From Monodelphis domestica (Eukaryota; Chordata; Mammalia; Didelphimorphia; Didelphidae), in assembly GCF_027887165.1 (NCBI RefSeq), contig NC_077235.1:47543395-47607394 (forward strand): a DNA stretch of 64,000 bases, read 5' to 3'. Below are positions 1 through 64,000 of the stretch, piece after piece. Numbering within the stretch: position 1 is the first letter of the stretch; every line of letters begins with the position of its first letter. Position numbers and translations under genes: made by a program. The notes under the pieces were generated by a model. It made no database searches, was not told the origin of the DNA, and saw nothing but the letters and a program-made list of their open reading frames with translations.

Positions 1-150
1 CAAATCTGACCTCAGACACTGCCTGGATGTGTGACCCTGGACAAGTCACTTAACCCCCATTGCCTAGCCATTACTACTCTTCTGCCTTAGAACCAATACA
101 CAATGTTAATTCTAAGATGAAAGGTCAGGGTTTTCATTAAAAATTTTTTT
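1..150 (+). repeat. Marsupial tRNA-derived SINE, left-truncated by window
   Basis: Starts at the B-box region (caaatctgacctcagac), continues through gtgaccctggacaagtcac and ends with the aaggtcagggttt tail. Confidence 0.85.
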
Positions 151-173
151 AATTAAAAAAAAAGTAAATAAGG

Positions 174-358
174 AGGGCAGCTGGGTTGAGAGCCAGAGCT
201 AGAGACTGGAGACCCTGGGTTCAAATGTGGCCTCAGTGACTTCCCAGCTGTGTAACCCTGGGTACATCACTTGACCCCCATTGTCCAGCCCTTATCATTC
301 TTCTGCCTTAGAACTAATGCACAGTATTAATTCTAAGACAGAAGGTCAGGGTTTTAAA
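174..358 (+). repeat. Marsupial tRNA-derived SINE
   Basis: Complete head (gggcagctgggttgag), B-box ggttcaaatg and tail aaggtcagggtttt. It lies head-to-tail with the copy at 1-150. Confidence 0.85.
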
Positions 359-359
359 G

Positions 360-780
360 AAACATCAGCAAATATTTAGCTTATGCCCATATCATCAGTA
401 TGGTGTTAAGTAGTGGGTCTACAAAGCCAAAAAAGGAAGCTATTTTTGCTCCCAGGGAGCTTACATTCTGGTGGGGGGGGTGGTGAGATGAAGAAAGCAC
501 ATATACAGCTAAAGAGGCAAATAAGGACTCACTGACTCACAGTCCTGAGAGACAGATAATGATTCCCTCTTTTATAGGGGAAGAAACTGAGGCCTCTGGA
601 GGTAAAGTGACTGGTAAATGGTTATACAATTAGTCACGGCCCTGCCAAAATTAGTCAGGAATTATCTGGAGGGCTTGAATTTGTATGCCAGTGAGCACTA
701 TAAAGCCTGCCATGAGTGAGTACTTAATAAACAGAAATTCATTTATTCATTCATTCCCAGGCCTATAAATCAACTGACTC
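360..780. repeat. Old interspersed repeat remnants
   Basis: About 360-500 resembles the 'ggagcttacattctg' type of ancient mammalian repeat. About 555-640 (gaaactgaggcctctgg, then gtgactgg) resembles a minus-strand MIR. No gene seen. Confidence 0.4.
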
Positions 781-781
781 T

Positions 782-992
782 ATGGGGGCAGTTCAGTAGG
801 TAGTTCAGTGGATTGAGAGCCAGGCCTGGAAATGGAAGGTCCTAGGTTCAAATCTGGCCTCAGACACTTCCCAGCTGTGTGACCCTGGACAAGTCCTTTA
901 ACCCCCATTGCCTAGCCCTTTCCACTTTTCTGCCTTGGTGCCAATACACAGTACTGAGACTAAAATGGAAGGTGAGGGTTTGAAAAAAAAAA
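782..992 (+). repeat. Marsupial tRNA-derived SINE
   Basis: Head gtagttcagtggattgagag, B-box ggttcaaatctgg, tail aaggtgagggtttg followed by poly-A. Confidence 0.9.
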
Positions 993-1019
993 GTAAGGAA
1001 TTAACAATGAATAGTGATT

Positions 1020-2100
1020 GAAAGGAAATAACTGACATTTTTGTAGTGCTTTGATGTTTGCAAAGCACTTTAAATGCATTATCTTTTTTTGAGTCTCATG
1101 ATGGCAGGAAATGGAGGCATCCAAAACTAAATGGCTTGCCTATGGTTAAACAATTAGTGCCCAGAAGCAGATGTTCTTTGACTCACTCAGTCCATCTTGA
1201 TTCCACGTTTGTGAATGTATCCACACCCCTCATAGAGTCTCAGTGGACAAGGGGATTTGATCTCCTTTGAGTTTAGGGCACATAAAATGGCGCTGGGCCA
1301 TTCCTGTCACAGAAAGTTAGTTTGTGGGCAGTCCTGACAACCGAAGTTGTGGGGATGGACATTTAAAAAAGAATCGGAATTTCAGAATTGCCAGGGAACC
1401 TACCATCTATAACCGCCCCTATGAGGGATTTTAACAGCCAAGTGAGCGATCCCATCGTAGGCAGGGATGCTGTGATACAGAACATAAAGCAGGGGCTGCA
1501 ATCTTTCACCAGGAAAGGGATGGAATTTTCCAGATCCTTAATATGTTAGAAATAAAAGCCATAGTCTTACCCTCATTTTCCAAGATGAGAAAACAGGCTC
1601 AGCAGGGACAAACGGCTTGCCCAACGCTACTCACATTAACCAATAGCGCCAGCTGGTATCATCTGTATTAGACTATTTACCTCCTCAGGGAAGAGAAATG
1701 GGTGGGAGAATCTGAATCCCCAAATGTCACAAAACAATTGTCAGAAAGTGTTTGTATGCGTAATTGAACCCCCCCCCCCAACAAAATGGTACGCGCCAGC
1801 CCTTTCTACCGTAACCTTCAGGTATAACAGGCCTTCGTAATTACCGATACTCCCAGTTTTAAAAAGGGGGTGAAGAGGCTTAGTTGTCAGTGATGCCAGC
1901 CCTGTCGGTAGAGTATGGGATCCTAAGATATCTCTAGAGCTGGAAGGGACTTCAGACACCAGTTGGTTCAACTCATTTTCATTTTACAGAGGGGGAGACT
2001 GAAGGCCAAGCATGGGAATGAATGGAAGAGGGCAGAGGGACACAAAATCTAGGTTTGTGAATATAAGATATTATGAATATAAGAGTAAAAATGTTGAGTG
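1020..2100 (-). repeat. MIR-like fragments in upstream region
   Basis: About 1020-1215 reads as minus-strand MIR-class SINE (caaagcactttaaatgcatt, then ggcttgcctatggttaaac). Weaker pieces lie at 1550-1670 and 1918-2010 (gagctggaagggacttcag, a minus-strand L3/CR1-type end). A poly-C run lies near 1770. The rest shows nothing recognisable. Confidence 0.45.
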
Positions 2101-2147
2101 CTGAGGGAGAGCTCGGAGCTGGTTGAGATGGCTGCTACTGTGGGGTG

Positions 2148-2182
2148 GGAAGAGACTTGGAGAATTCAGAAGACTTGGGCTC
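2148..2182 (+). repeat. 35-bp direct repeat, left copy
   Basis: A perfect 35-base match to 2933-2967, starting ggaagagacttggag and ending gacttgggctc. The wording resembles the body of a MIR-class SINE. It brackets the 750-bp GC-rich segment. Confidence 0.85.
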
Positions 2183-2932
2183 TGGACAAGGGACACCCAG
2201 ACTCTGGGGGCAGAGGTCCGGCGGAGGGGCGGAGTCGAGCAGCCTGGCCAGGGATCACGGTGCTGGCAGCGAAGCGAGGCGAGATGGGATGGAGACGAGG
2301 CCCAAGTCATCAGGGGAGGGAGCTTCGGGCCAACCAGGGAGCCCCCAGCCACCCCGGGACAAACGACCCCTGTCAGGGCCTGACGTCGGGACCCAACGAC
2401 CCCCAGGTCCAGGAGGTGGGGTGAAGTCATAGGCCAGAAGGCCCTTTAACACATACCCGAGTGCTGACTCGGGAGTCCTGACTCAGATCACCCCACAAGG
2501 GGCATGGGGCCCCAGGTAACCAAGGCTAGCCCCTGTCCCACCTCCTCCTCCCACCACCTCCACTCCCTCCTGCCCTTGAGGACCCCAGGAGACCAGGAGG
2601 CCTGTTTACGGAGGGCCTCCACCCTGGATTTGTGTCTTCCAGAGACTCCCTTTCCTTTCCCTCCTCCATCTCATCTGTTTGTTTACCACAAACCAGGGAG
2701 TCGGGGCCCAGAGGAACCCCTCCCCCTACGCCATGGTTGGAGGGGCTGGCTCGGCTATCTGCTGACCCAGTACTTCGCTCTTTTCTGTTTCAGGGAGAGC
2801 CCCATCATCCTGCCCTCAATGGTCCCTCTGCAGGAGGCCTTCCTCTACACTCCGCCAGGCCGCTGCCCCGTGCTGCCAGGGACCCAGAGCCAGCCCCTGC
2901 CCCAGGTACCCTGAGCCCACACTCTTCAGGTA
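2183..2932. other. GC-rich gene-like insert between 35-bp direct repeats
   Basis: 750 bases, clearly richer in G+C than the flanks. It contains TGACGTCG at 2391, a TGACTCAG AP-1-like site near 2479, and sequences that look like splice sites. No poly-A tail or inverted ends were seen. Its origin is not recognised; it may be a piece of a gene or promoter copied from elsewhere. Confidence 0.5.
2794..2905 (+). other. Exon-like segment inside the insert
   Basis: It is preceded by a pyrimidine-rich tract ending tctgtttcag and followed by gtaccc. It is open in two frames: one reads GEPHHPALNGPSAGGLPLHS..., the other SPIILPSMVPLQEAFLYTPP.... Neither is a family I recognise. An upstream ATG with a donor-like gtaacc lies at 2504-2520. 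It could be a captured exon or chance. Confidence 0.2.
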
Positions 2933-2967
2933 GGAAGAGACTTGGAGAATTCAGAAGACTTGGGCTC
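2933..2967 (+). repeat. 35-bp direct repeat, right copy
   Basis: Second perfect copy of the repeat at 2148-2182. The bases that follow (agacccttactagttata) continue a MIR-like SINE, so this copy looks like the original context and the left one like the duplicated side. Confidence 0.85.
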
Positions 2968-2989
2968 AGACCCTTACTAGTTATATAGT

Positions 2990-3430
2990 GAAGGGCCTTG
3001 AGATCATGTCACATGAGGACCAGTTAAAAAAACCCTTCTGATTGTGGAAGGCCTCAGGTAATGTCACCTGAAGGACCAGAAGATGTTTAACTTGGAGAGG
3101 GAAGGTCTCAGGTGGCTGGCTGGGTAGGTAGGGGTTGTCTTGGCTTTTCTGAAAGGGTTCTCTTTCTGAAGAGGGATTGAATTTGGTCTTTTTGGCCTCA
3201 AAGGGTGTTAGGGTAAAAAATGAAAGTGGCCAAGAGCCAAATTATGTTTGGGGTCCGGAAAAATTTCCTAAAATTTGGGATGCCCCCACCCCCACCCCCC
3301 GGAGGTACTGAGCTCCTCATCAACATCAGCCCTCCAGCAGAGGCTGGCTGACCAGGGATTGGGGATGTGAGTTGGTTTGGATAACGAACATTGTTGATTT
3401 TGCCACAAATATATTTATTAAATTCTCCAT
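2990..3430. other. Upstream region without recognised gene
   Basis: Moderate-complexity DNA between the 35-bp-repeat segment and the promoter-proximal GACGT cluster. A C-rich run near 3280-3300 is the only notable feature. Confidence 0.4.
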
Positions 3431-3434
3431 CAGA

Positions 3435-3524
3435 GACGTAGCCTCTGACGTTTCTAGTAACTTTCCAGAAGTTTCCAAGAGCTCCATAGTCCGACGTGAG
3501 CACGTTCTATCCTTAGTGACGTAC
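3435..3524 (+). promoter_or_regulatory. Cluster of GACGT (CRE/ATF half-site) motifs
   Basis: Four GACGT cores lie within 90 bases: gagacgta (about 3433), TGACGTTT (3446), cgacgtgag (3492) and TGACGTAC (3517). They are 400-500 bases upstream of the MAP7D3 ATG. CRE/ATF-type use is an inference from the motif only. Confidence 0.35.
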
Positions 3525-3879
3525 GCCCCGTCCCTTGGTAACAGGAAAGGACACATTCCAGAGGGGCTTGAGTAGGTTACCAGTCAGCCTCAGCGCTCAG
3601 ATCTCTACCACGGAGCTGCTGGCTGCCCCCCCCCATAGCCCCCTTGGGGGACTTTTTGCCCTTCTCGGCTATCACCTAATTGGAGGGGGGGGATCTGAGA
3701 GGAGGGCGGGGGGCAGCTGGCCCTCGAGCTCAGCCCCATCCGCGAGCTCAGAAAATCTAGGTGTTGGGGGCGGCCCGGGCAGGGATTGAGGCAGTCGAGA
3801 AGCGGGTAGCTTCTCGCGCCTCCCCACGCCCAGGCCTCCTCCCCCCACCTTTCACACGCTTGGGACTGGAGCCCCGAGC

Positions 3880-3892
3880 CTGCGCAGTGCGA
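3880..3892 (+). promoter_or_regulatory. NRF1-like site
   Basis: ctgcgcagtgcga resembles the palindromic NRF1 consensus TGCGCATGCGCA, about 40 bases upstream of the ATG. One half is perfect and the other imperfect. Confidence 0.35.
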
Positions 3893-3929
3893 GCTCAGCG
3901 AGCGCCAGTTGCGGCTCCCGGGACTGAAG

Positions 3930-59150
<55,221 letters not shown>

Positions 59151-60180
59151 GTAAGAATTAAACAGTCTCTTTCATGTTGGAAATATGGCTGACTTTTATT
59201 TTGATAATAGGAGCAGATATTAAAAACCTTAAAAAAACTCATTCCCTCTTTTAAAAAATTGTAGGCAGTGATAATGGAAACTTTCAACAAGTCATATTAA
59301 AGTTACTTTTGAGTATGCATGAAAAAAGATTTCCCTTATAGCCACCTAAATAAGTAGAGAATCCTTTTCTAGCCCACACACATATTCACAGAGTGTACAC
59401 TGACATTTAAAACAACAAATGGGCTGGACTAGAGAGAAGCCTCCCTAGTAGCAATGGTTATTGTCTCAATCTCCTGAACATGTTTGGGAAAAGGTATGAA
59501 TTGGGTGTTATTTAAATGAGTAAAAATTGATAGGGAAGCCTTGCCTGGTCATACTGGGCCTCTTGGATGTTTGCCACATGTCTAGCCTCTCTGGTCTCTC
59601 AGTGGAATCTGAGTGGTCTTTTTATCTAGGAGAATTATGACCTGGGAAAAGGGCCTTCTGGTACTTCTGGTACTCAAGACTGCTTTGTCCTAGAATATAA
59701 GTGTCACTCACTTGTTCAGTACTTGTCTAGATAACTTCTTTCCAGTGTCAAAACACCTGTCTAACCTAATATAATAATCAGAAGGTTGCTTGAATCAGAG
59801 CAAAGAAAGCTATGGTAGCCAAATTACCCCTCTATCATAAGAGGTTTGCTCTGCCACACAAACCAAAAACATTGGTGTCTGATTAGCCTGACTCTTCTAC
59901 TCACATTAGTATTTTCCAATTCTTCCTTTTGAGACTCCACTTCTCCCTTCATCTCTCTTCTATTTGTCCTTGTAATGCAACTTGCCATTACATTAGCACC
60001 TTTCTTTGTTTCAGTAGGAACCTCACATCACATTATGGTTTTCAAGATTATAGCTTATTTTATATTGAAGTTGCCTATTTCCTATTGATGTCTAGGGGAT
60101 ATCAGAATCTCGTTAGCAAATTGGTTTCCACTCCTTCCTCAGGAAATGATACTTGTTAAAACATTTCCTGTCAGTAGCCA
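59151..60180. other. Intron 13 proximal segment
   Basis: No exon or named repeat recognised. The 76-residue frame at 59929 lacks support. Confidence 0.4.
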
Positions 60181-60184
60181 TTTC

Positions 60185-60890
60185 TTCATATATCATTTTT
60201 TAAATTTCATTCTTTAATTATATACTTGGTAACCACCAACACCATAAAAAAAACTTTTAACTAAACAAGTACATAAAAAAAATTATGTGCAAGACCACAA
60301 ACTCCACATTGTTTACAATTTGTTAAAAATATATGAATTATCTATGTGTGCTAATGTAAACATCCTTGGCCTTGGAGTTCCCTTTGCATTTGTTCTACTT
60401 GGATACTTTTTCTCTTGATTTTGTGGCTATTTTTAAAAAATGAAGTCATAGTATGTATTATTCTTATTCTCTTTTCATCTCTTTAGATATTTCCCTTATT
60501 TTCTTTATATTTTCAATATTTGTCATTTCAATCACATAATATAATCCATTACATTTGTATATCACCATCTATTCAGCCATCTCTCATTCATTGAATTTGT
60601 GTTATTTTGTCATAATAAACAAAGCTTCCATGGCTATTTGCCTATAAACACAGCTTTTTTACCCTCTCAGCAATTCACTTTGGGCCTAATGGGATCTCTA
60701 GGTAAATGAGCATGAACAGCTTTGCAGTGCTTTAAAATTTAATCTTGTTTTTTATTTTTAAATATTTTCCCATGGTTACATCATTCATTTTCTCTCCCTC
60801 GCCTCTTCCCTACCCCCTCCAGGAGCTGACAAGCAAGTGCACTGGGTTATACATGTGTTACCTCTTGTTAATCTTGTTTTCTTTTAAAAA
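60185..60890 (-). repeat. Antisense L1 3'-region fragments
   Basis: tatatcaccatctattcagc, agcttccatggctatttg and ttttcccatggttacatcat resemble the antisense L1 3' region. Confidence 0.5.
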
Positions 60891-61339
60891 AATTCACAGC
60901 TACTCTAGCAATGTGATATTAGGCCTGTTTCTTATCATCATTTAATTTGATTACCTTAGCCCATTTGGGTCTCAGTTAGCATATATTATCAGGACCATAT
61001 TTTGCTAGATTGGTCCTTAGGCAGTAGATACAATCTGTTGCCAGAACCATACTCTTTCCAAAACAAGTCTTTTTATCCTTGTCAAACCCAGTGGAACTTT
61101 TGATCCAGTGCCACAATGCCTCAGGGTTACCTCCATAGTATGATGGGTATTAAGGCAAAACTGCAGAATATTTATACTCTCTAAGTCATTGTTGTCCCAC
61201 CAGAAACTATGTTTGGATTATGAGTATGCTCAGGCTTAGATCTACTATTAACTTCATACAGGTCTGTAGAGATTTTCCAGATAGCTATCTTATTTATCTT
61301 ATCTAAGGTTTTATTCATCTCTTTAACTTCTTATTTATT

Positions 61340-61720
61340 TTTGGTTAGATTAATTTTGAGAAGGGAAAATTAAAGTCCACCACTATTAATATTTTGTTAT
61401 CTATTTCCATCTGTATCTCAGTTTTTCCTTTAAAAATCTGGGTGCTATAACATTTGGTGCATATAGGGCCAATATTGATAATGTTTCTAATATTATCCAT
61501 AGTACCCTCCCCCCAAAAGAATATAGTTATCCTGTTCATCCCTTCCAGTTATATCCATTTTTCCCTGTCAGAGATCATGACTACTATTCCTGCCTTCACG
61601 GAAGTAGCTGAGGCATAGTATATTCTGTTCCAACCCGTCACCTTCACTCTATGTCATACACTATTTCTTGAGCTTGCTATCCTGGCCTCTAAGAGAGCTG
61701 TCTGAAGTTGGGGGATCAAT
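61340..61720 (-). repeat. Antisense L1 ORF2-like fragment
   Basis: ttttgttatctatttccatc, gagatcatgactactattcc, catagtatattctgttccaa follow the antisense order of the early part of L1 ORF2. Confidence 0.5.
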
Positions 61721-61729
61721 CTTATTTTA

Positions 61730-62796
61730 TATTTGGTGGCTAGCCCTCTGTCACCATGATGGAACTGTCTTGAGAGCTTGCCTTCAGCTTTTCAGGCTTC
61801 AATTTTAGCACCCTTTAAAATACAATAAAATCCCTCTTTTATACTGTATAAGGCACAAAGAGGAAATTTCTTCAATAGAAAGAAAGCATTGATTGAATAG
61901 GAGTATAATACTAACTCTAAAATGACACAGTATTGAACTTCCACTGATGTCTCCTTCTGATTCCTCATTGTTGTATGAAAGTGCCCCCTGGATTCTCAAA
62001 GACTGTACCAAGCTGGGAAAGCTTTGAGTGTAAGCCCAGTGAGAGATTCTTTGTGGGTTAGCTAAAATACTAGGGACTTGTCACCCAAGGTTAACTGTGA
62101 GACAGTGAATTTTATTTTGCCTGTAGTCATTCATCGAGGTCACATTCTGCATTGGTGAAGGGAGGGGATCCAGCATATTATGTTGGTATACAATTACAGC
62201 TCAACAAAATAAATAACACTAATACAGCATATTTGCAAGTTTAAGTAAAGTAATCATGATGGGCCTTCTTTGCCCAAGGAACCAACAGAGCCAGCCTCAT
62301 GATCACCACCTCCTTCCTTAGTGTGTGTGAATGCTCACATCAGCCCAGGAAGCTTTTCTGAAGGTGTTGAATACTTCAAAACATTTTCTATAGGCTCTCT
62401 TGTCTTTGTAATTTACTTTAGGGAACTTATCACTGGGAGTGAGGGTTGTTTAATTAGTACCAGGAATTCCTTGCCCCAATGCAGATGGTCACACATCTTA
62501 GAGCCATTTCTGAAACTCAGGCCTTTGGACTCCCCAGTCCAAAACTTATTCCACTGTGCTTTGTGAGCTGGCCTGACATCTGGCCAGATGTATTTTGCAC
62601 AAGCACTTTTTAGTACTATTGAACTTGGTCATTCTTGACCCTGGACCATGCACCATGCCTTGGAGTGTTCTAAGTATGAATTGTACTTTGGAGGCATTTG
62701 ATAGTTACAGCCTTTTGGGTATCCTTCCCTTTCCTTTTGGCCACTAGGAAGACTCCTTTGAGTCACAGCCCTTTCTAAAATGTGGCATCCCTCCAG
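61730..62796. other. Intron 13 segment without recognised features
   Basis: No gene or named repeat recognised between the L1 pieces. Confidence 0.4.
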
Positions 62797-64000
62797 GTGA
62801 TATGGATGAATACTTACAAAAATATAAATTGCCTAGACTAAAAGAGGAAGAAATAAATTACCTAAACAACCCCATATCAGAAAAAGAAATTGAACAAGTC
62901 ATCAAAGAACTCCCTAAGAAAAAATCCCCAGGTCCAGATGGATTCATAAATGAATTCTATCAAACTTTCAAAGAACAACTACTCCCAATATTATATAAAC
63001 TATTTGACAGAATAAGCCTAGAAGGGGTTCTACCAAATTCTTTTTATGACACAAACATGGTACTGATCCCAAAGCCAGGCAGGTCAAAAACAGAGAAAGA
63101 AAACTATAGGCCAATCTCCCTAATAAATATAGATGCAAAAATCTTAAATAAGATACTAGCAAAAAGACTCCAGCAAGTCATCACAAGGGTTATCCACTAT
63201 GATCAGGTCGGATTCATACCAGGAATGCAAGGATGGTTCAATATTAGGAAAAGCATCCACATAATTGACCATATTAACAAGCAAACTGACAAAAATCACA
63301 TGATTATCTCAATAGATGCAGAAAAAGCCTTTGATAAAATACAACACCCATTCCTATTGAAAACACTAGAAAGTATAGGAATAAAAGGGTCTTTCCTAAA
63401 AATAATAAACAGTATATATCTAAAACCATCAGCAAACATCATCTGCAATGGGGATAAACTAGAAGCCTTCCCAATAAGATCAGGAGTCAAATAAGGATGC
63501 CCATTATCACCTTTACTATTTAATATTGTACTAGAAACACTAGCAGTAGCAATTAGAGAAGAAAAAGAAATTGAAGGTATTAAAATTGGCAATGAGGAGA
63601 CCAAGCTGTCACTTTGCGGATGATATGATGATTTACTTAAAGAATCCTGGAGAATCAACCAAAAAGCTAGTTGAAATAATCAACAACTTTAGCAAAATTG
63701 CAGGATACAAAATAAATCCATATAAGTCATCAGCATTTCTATCTCCAACCCAGTTCAGCAGCAAGAACTAGAAAGAGAAATTCCATTTAAAGTCCATTTA
63801 AAATACTTAGGAATCTATCTGCTGAGACACACAGGAACTATATGAACACAACTACAAAACACTCTCCACACAATAAAAACTAGATCTAAACAATTGGAAA
63901 AACATTGATTGCTCATGGGCAGGGTGAGCTAACATAATAAAAATGACCATCCTACCCAAACTTATCTATTTAGTGCCATATCCATTGAACTTCCAAAAAA
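62797..64000 (+). pseudogene. 5'-truncated, decayed L1 ORF2 (reverse transcriptase part)
   Basis: An open stretch at 62802-63494 encodes the start of the reverse transcriptase domain of LINE-1 ORF2: KKSPGPDGF, a NYRPISLIN block, [17 protein letters not shown] and the SGVK before [13 protein letters not shown] at 63492-63494 interrupts the frame in the SGVxxGCPLSP motif, and a single-base loss near 63610 shifts the frame just before FADD, which remains readable (frame 63571-63771). More stops follow. It starts abruptly within ORF2 and runs off the window. Not functional. Confidence 0.92.

Noticed and set aside
2098..2452. Overlapping open frames on both strands in the GC-rich insert
   Set aside because: High G+C makes stop codons rare; four overlapping frames cannot all be real and none resembles a known family.

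Overview
The window reads as genomic DNA from a marsupial (metatherian mammal). It is packed with the tRNA-derived SINE typical of marsupials (head with a 'tagctcagtgg' A-box and 'ggttcaaatc' B-box, tail 'aaggtaagggttt' plus poly-A), together with MIR-class SINEs, old L2 and L3/CR1 LINE remnants, hAT-type fragments and marsupial-style L1 pieces. American and Australian marsupials cannot be separated from this sequence alone. There are no prokaryotic features.

One gene is clearly supported: the plus-strand MAP7D3 orthologue (MAP7/ensconsin family, microtubule-associated). Thirteen coding exons run from a CpG-island start at 3930 to 59150. They join without a frame break into 512 codons plus two bases, with a GT donor after every exon and an AG acceptor before every exon but the first. 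The N-terminus, the basic coiled-coil block and the KRWSWGG motif identify the family. The family's C-terminal coiled coil would lie beyond the right edge, so the gene is incomplete here. MAP7D3 is X-linked in eutherians (known), so this is probably marsupial X (inference).

Layout: 1-3.4 kb is repeat-rich upstream DNA, including a 750-bp GC-rich, gene-like segment bracketed by a perfect 35-bp direct repeat. The CpG-island promoter, exon 1 and exon 2 occupy 3.4-4.8 kb. Intron 2 (4.8-25.5 kb) holds a five-unit, 210-bp-period tandem SINE array, L1 and L2 pieces, and a hAT-like element. Exons 3-4 lie at 25.5-25.7 kb, separated by a 97-bp intron. Exons 5-13 follow at 28.3, 33.7, 34.5, 41.9, 47.0, 50.0, 53.7, 54.4 and 59.0 kb. 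Intron 13 ends in a 5'-truncated, decayed L1 ORF2 (62.8-64.0 kb) that runs off the window.

No previously undescribed gene system was evident. The best leads are the SINE satellite-like array, the 35-bp-flanked insert, the small lysine-rich exon 2, and the MAP7-like block in exons 8-9. Repeat family names come from pattern recognition and repeat edges are approximate.
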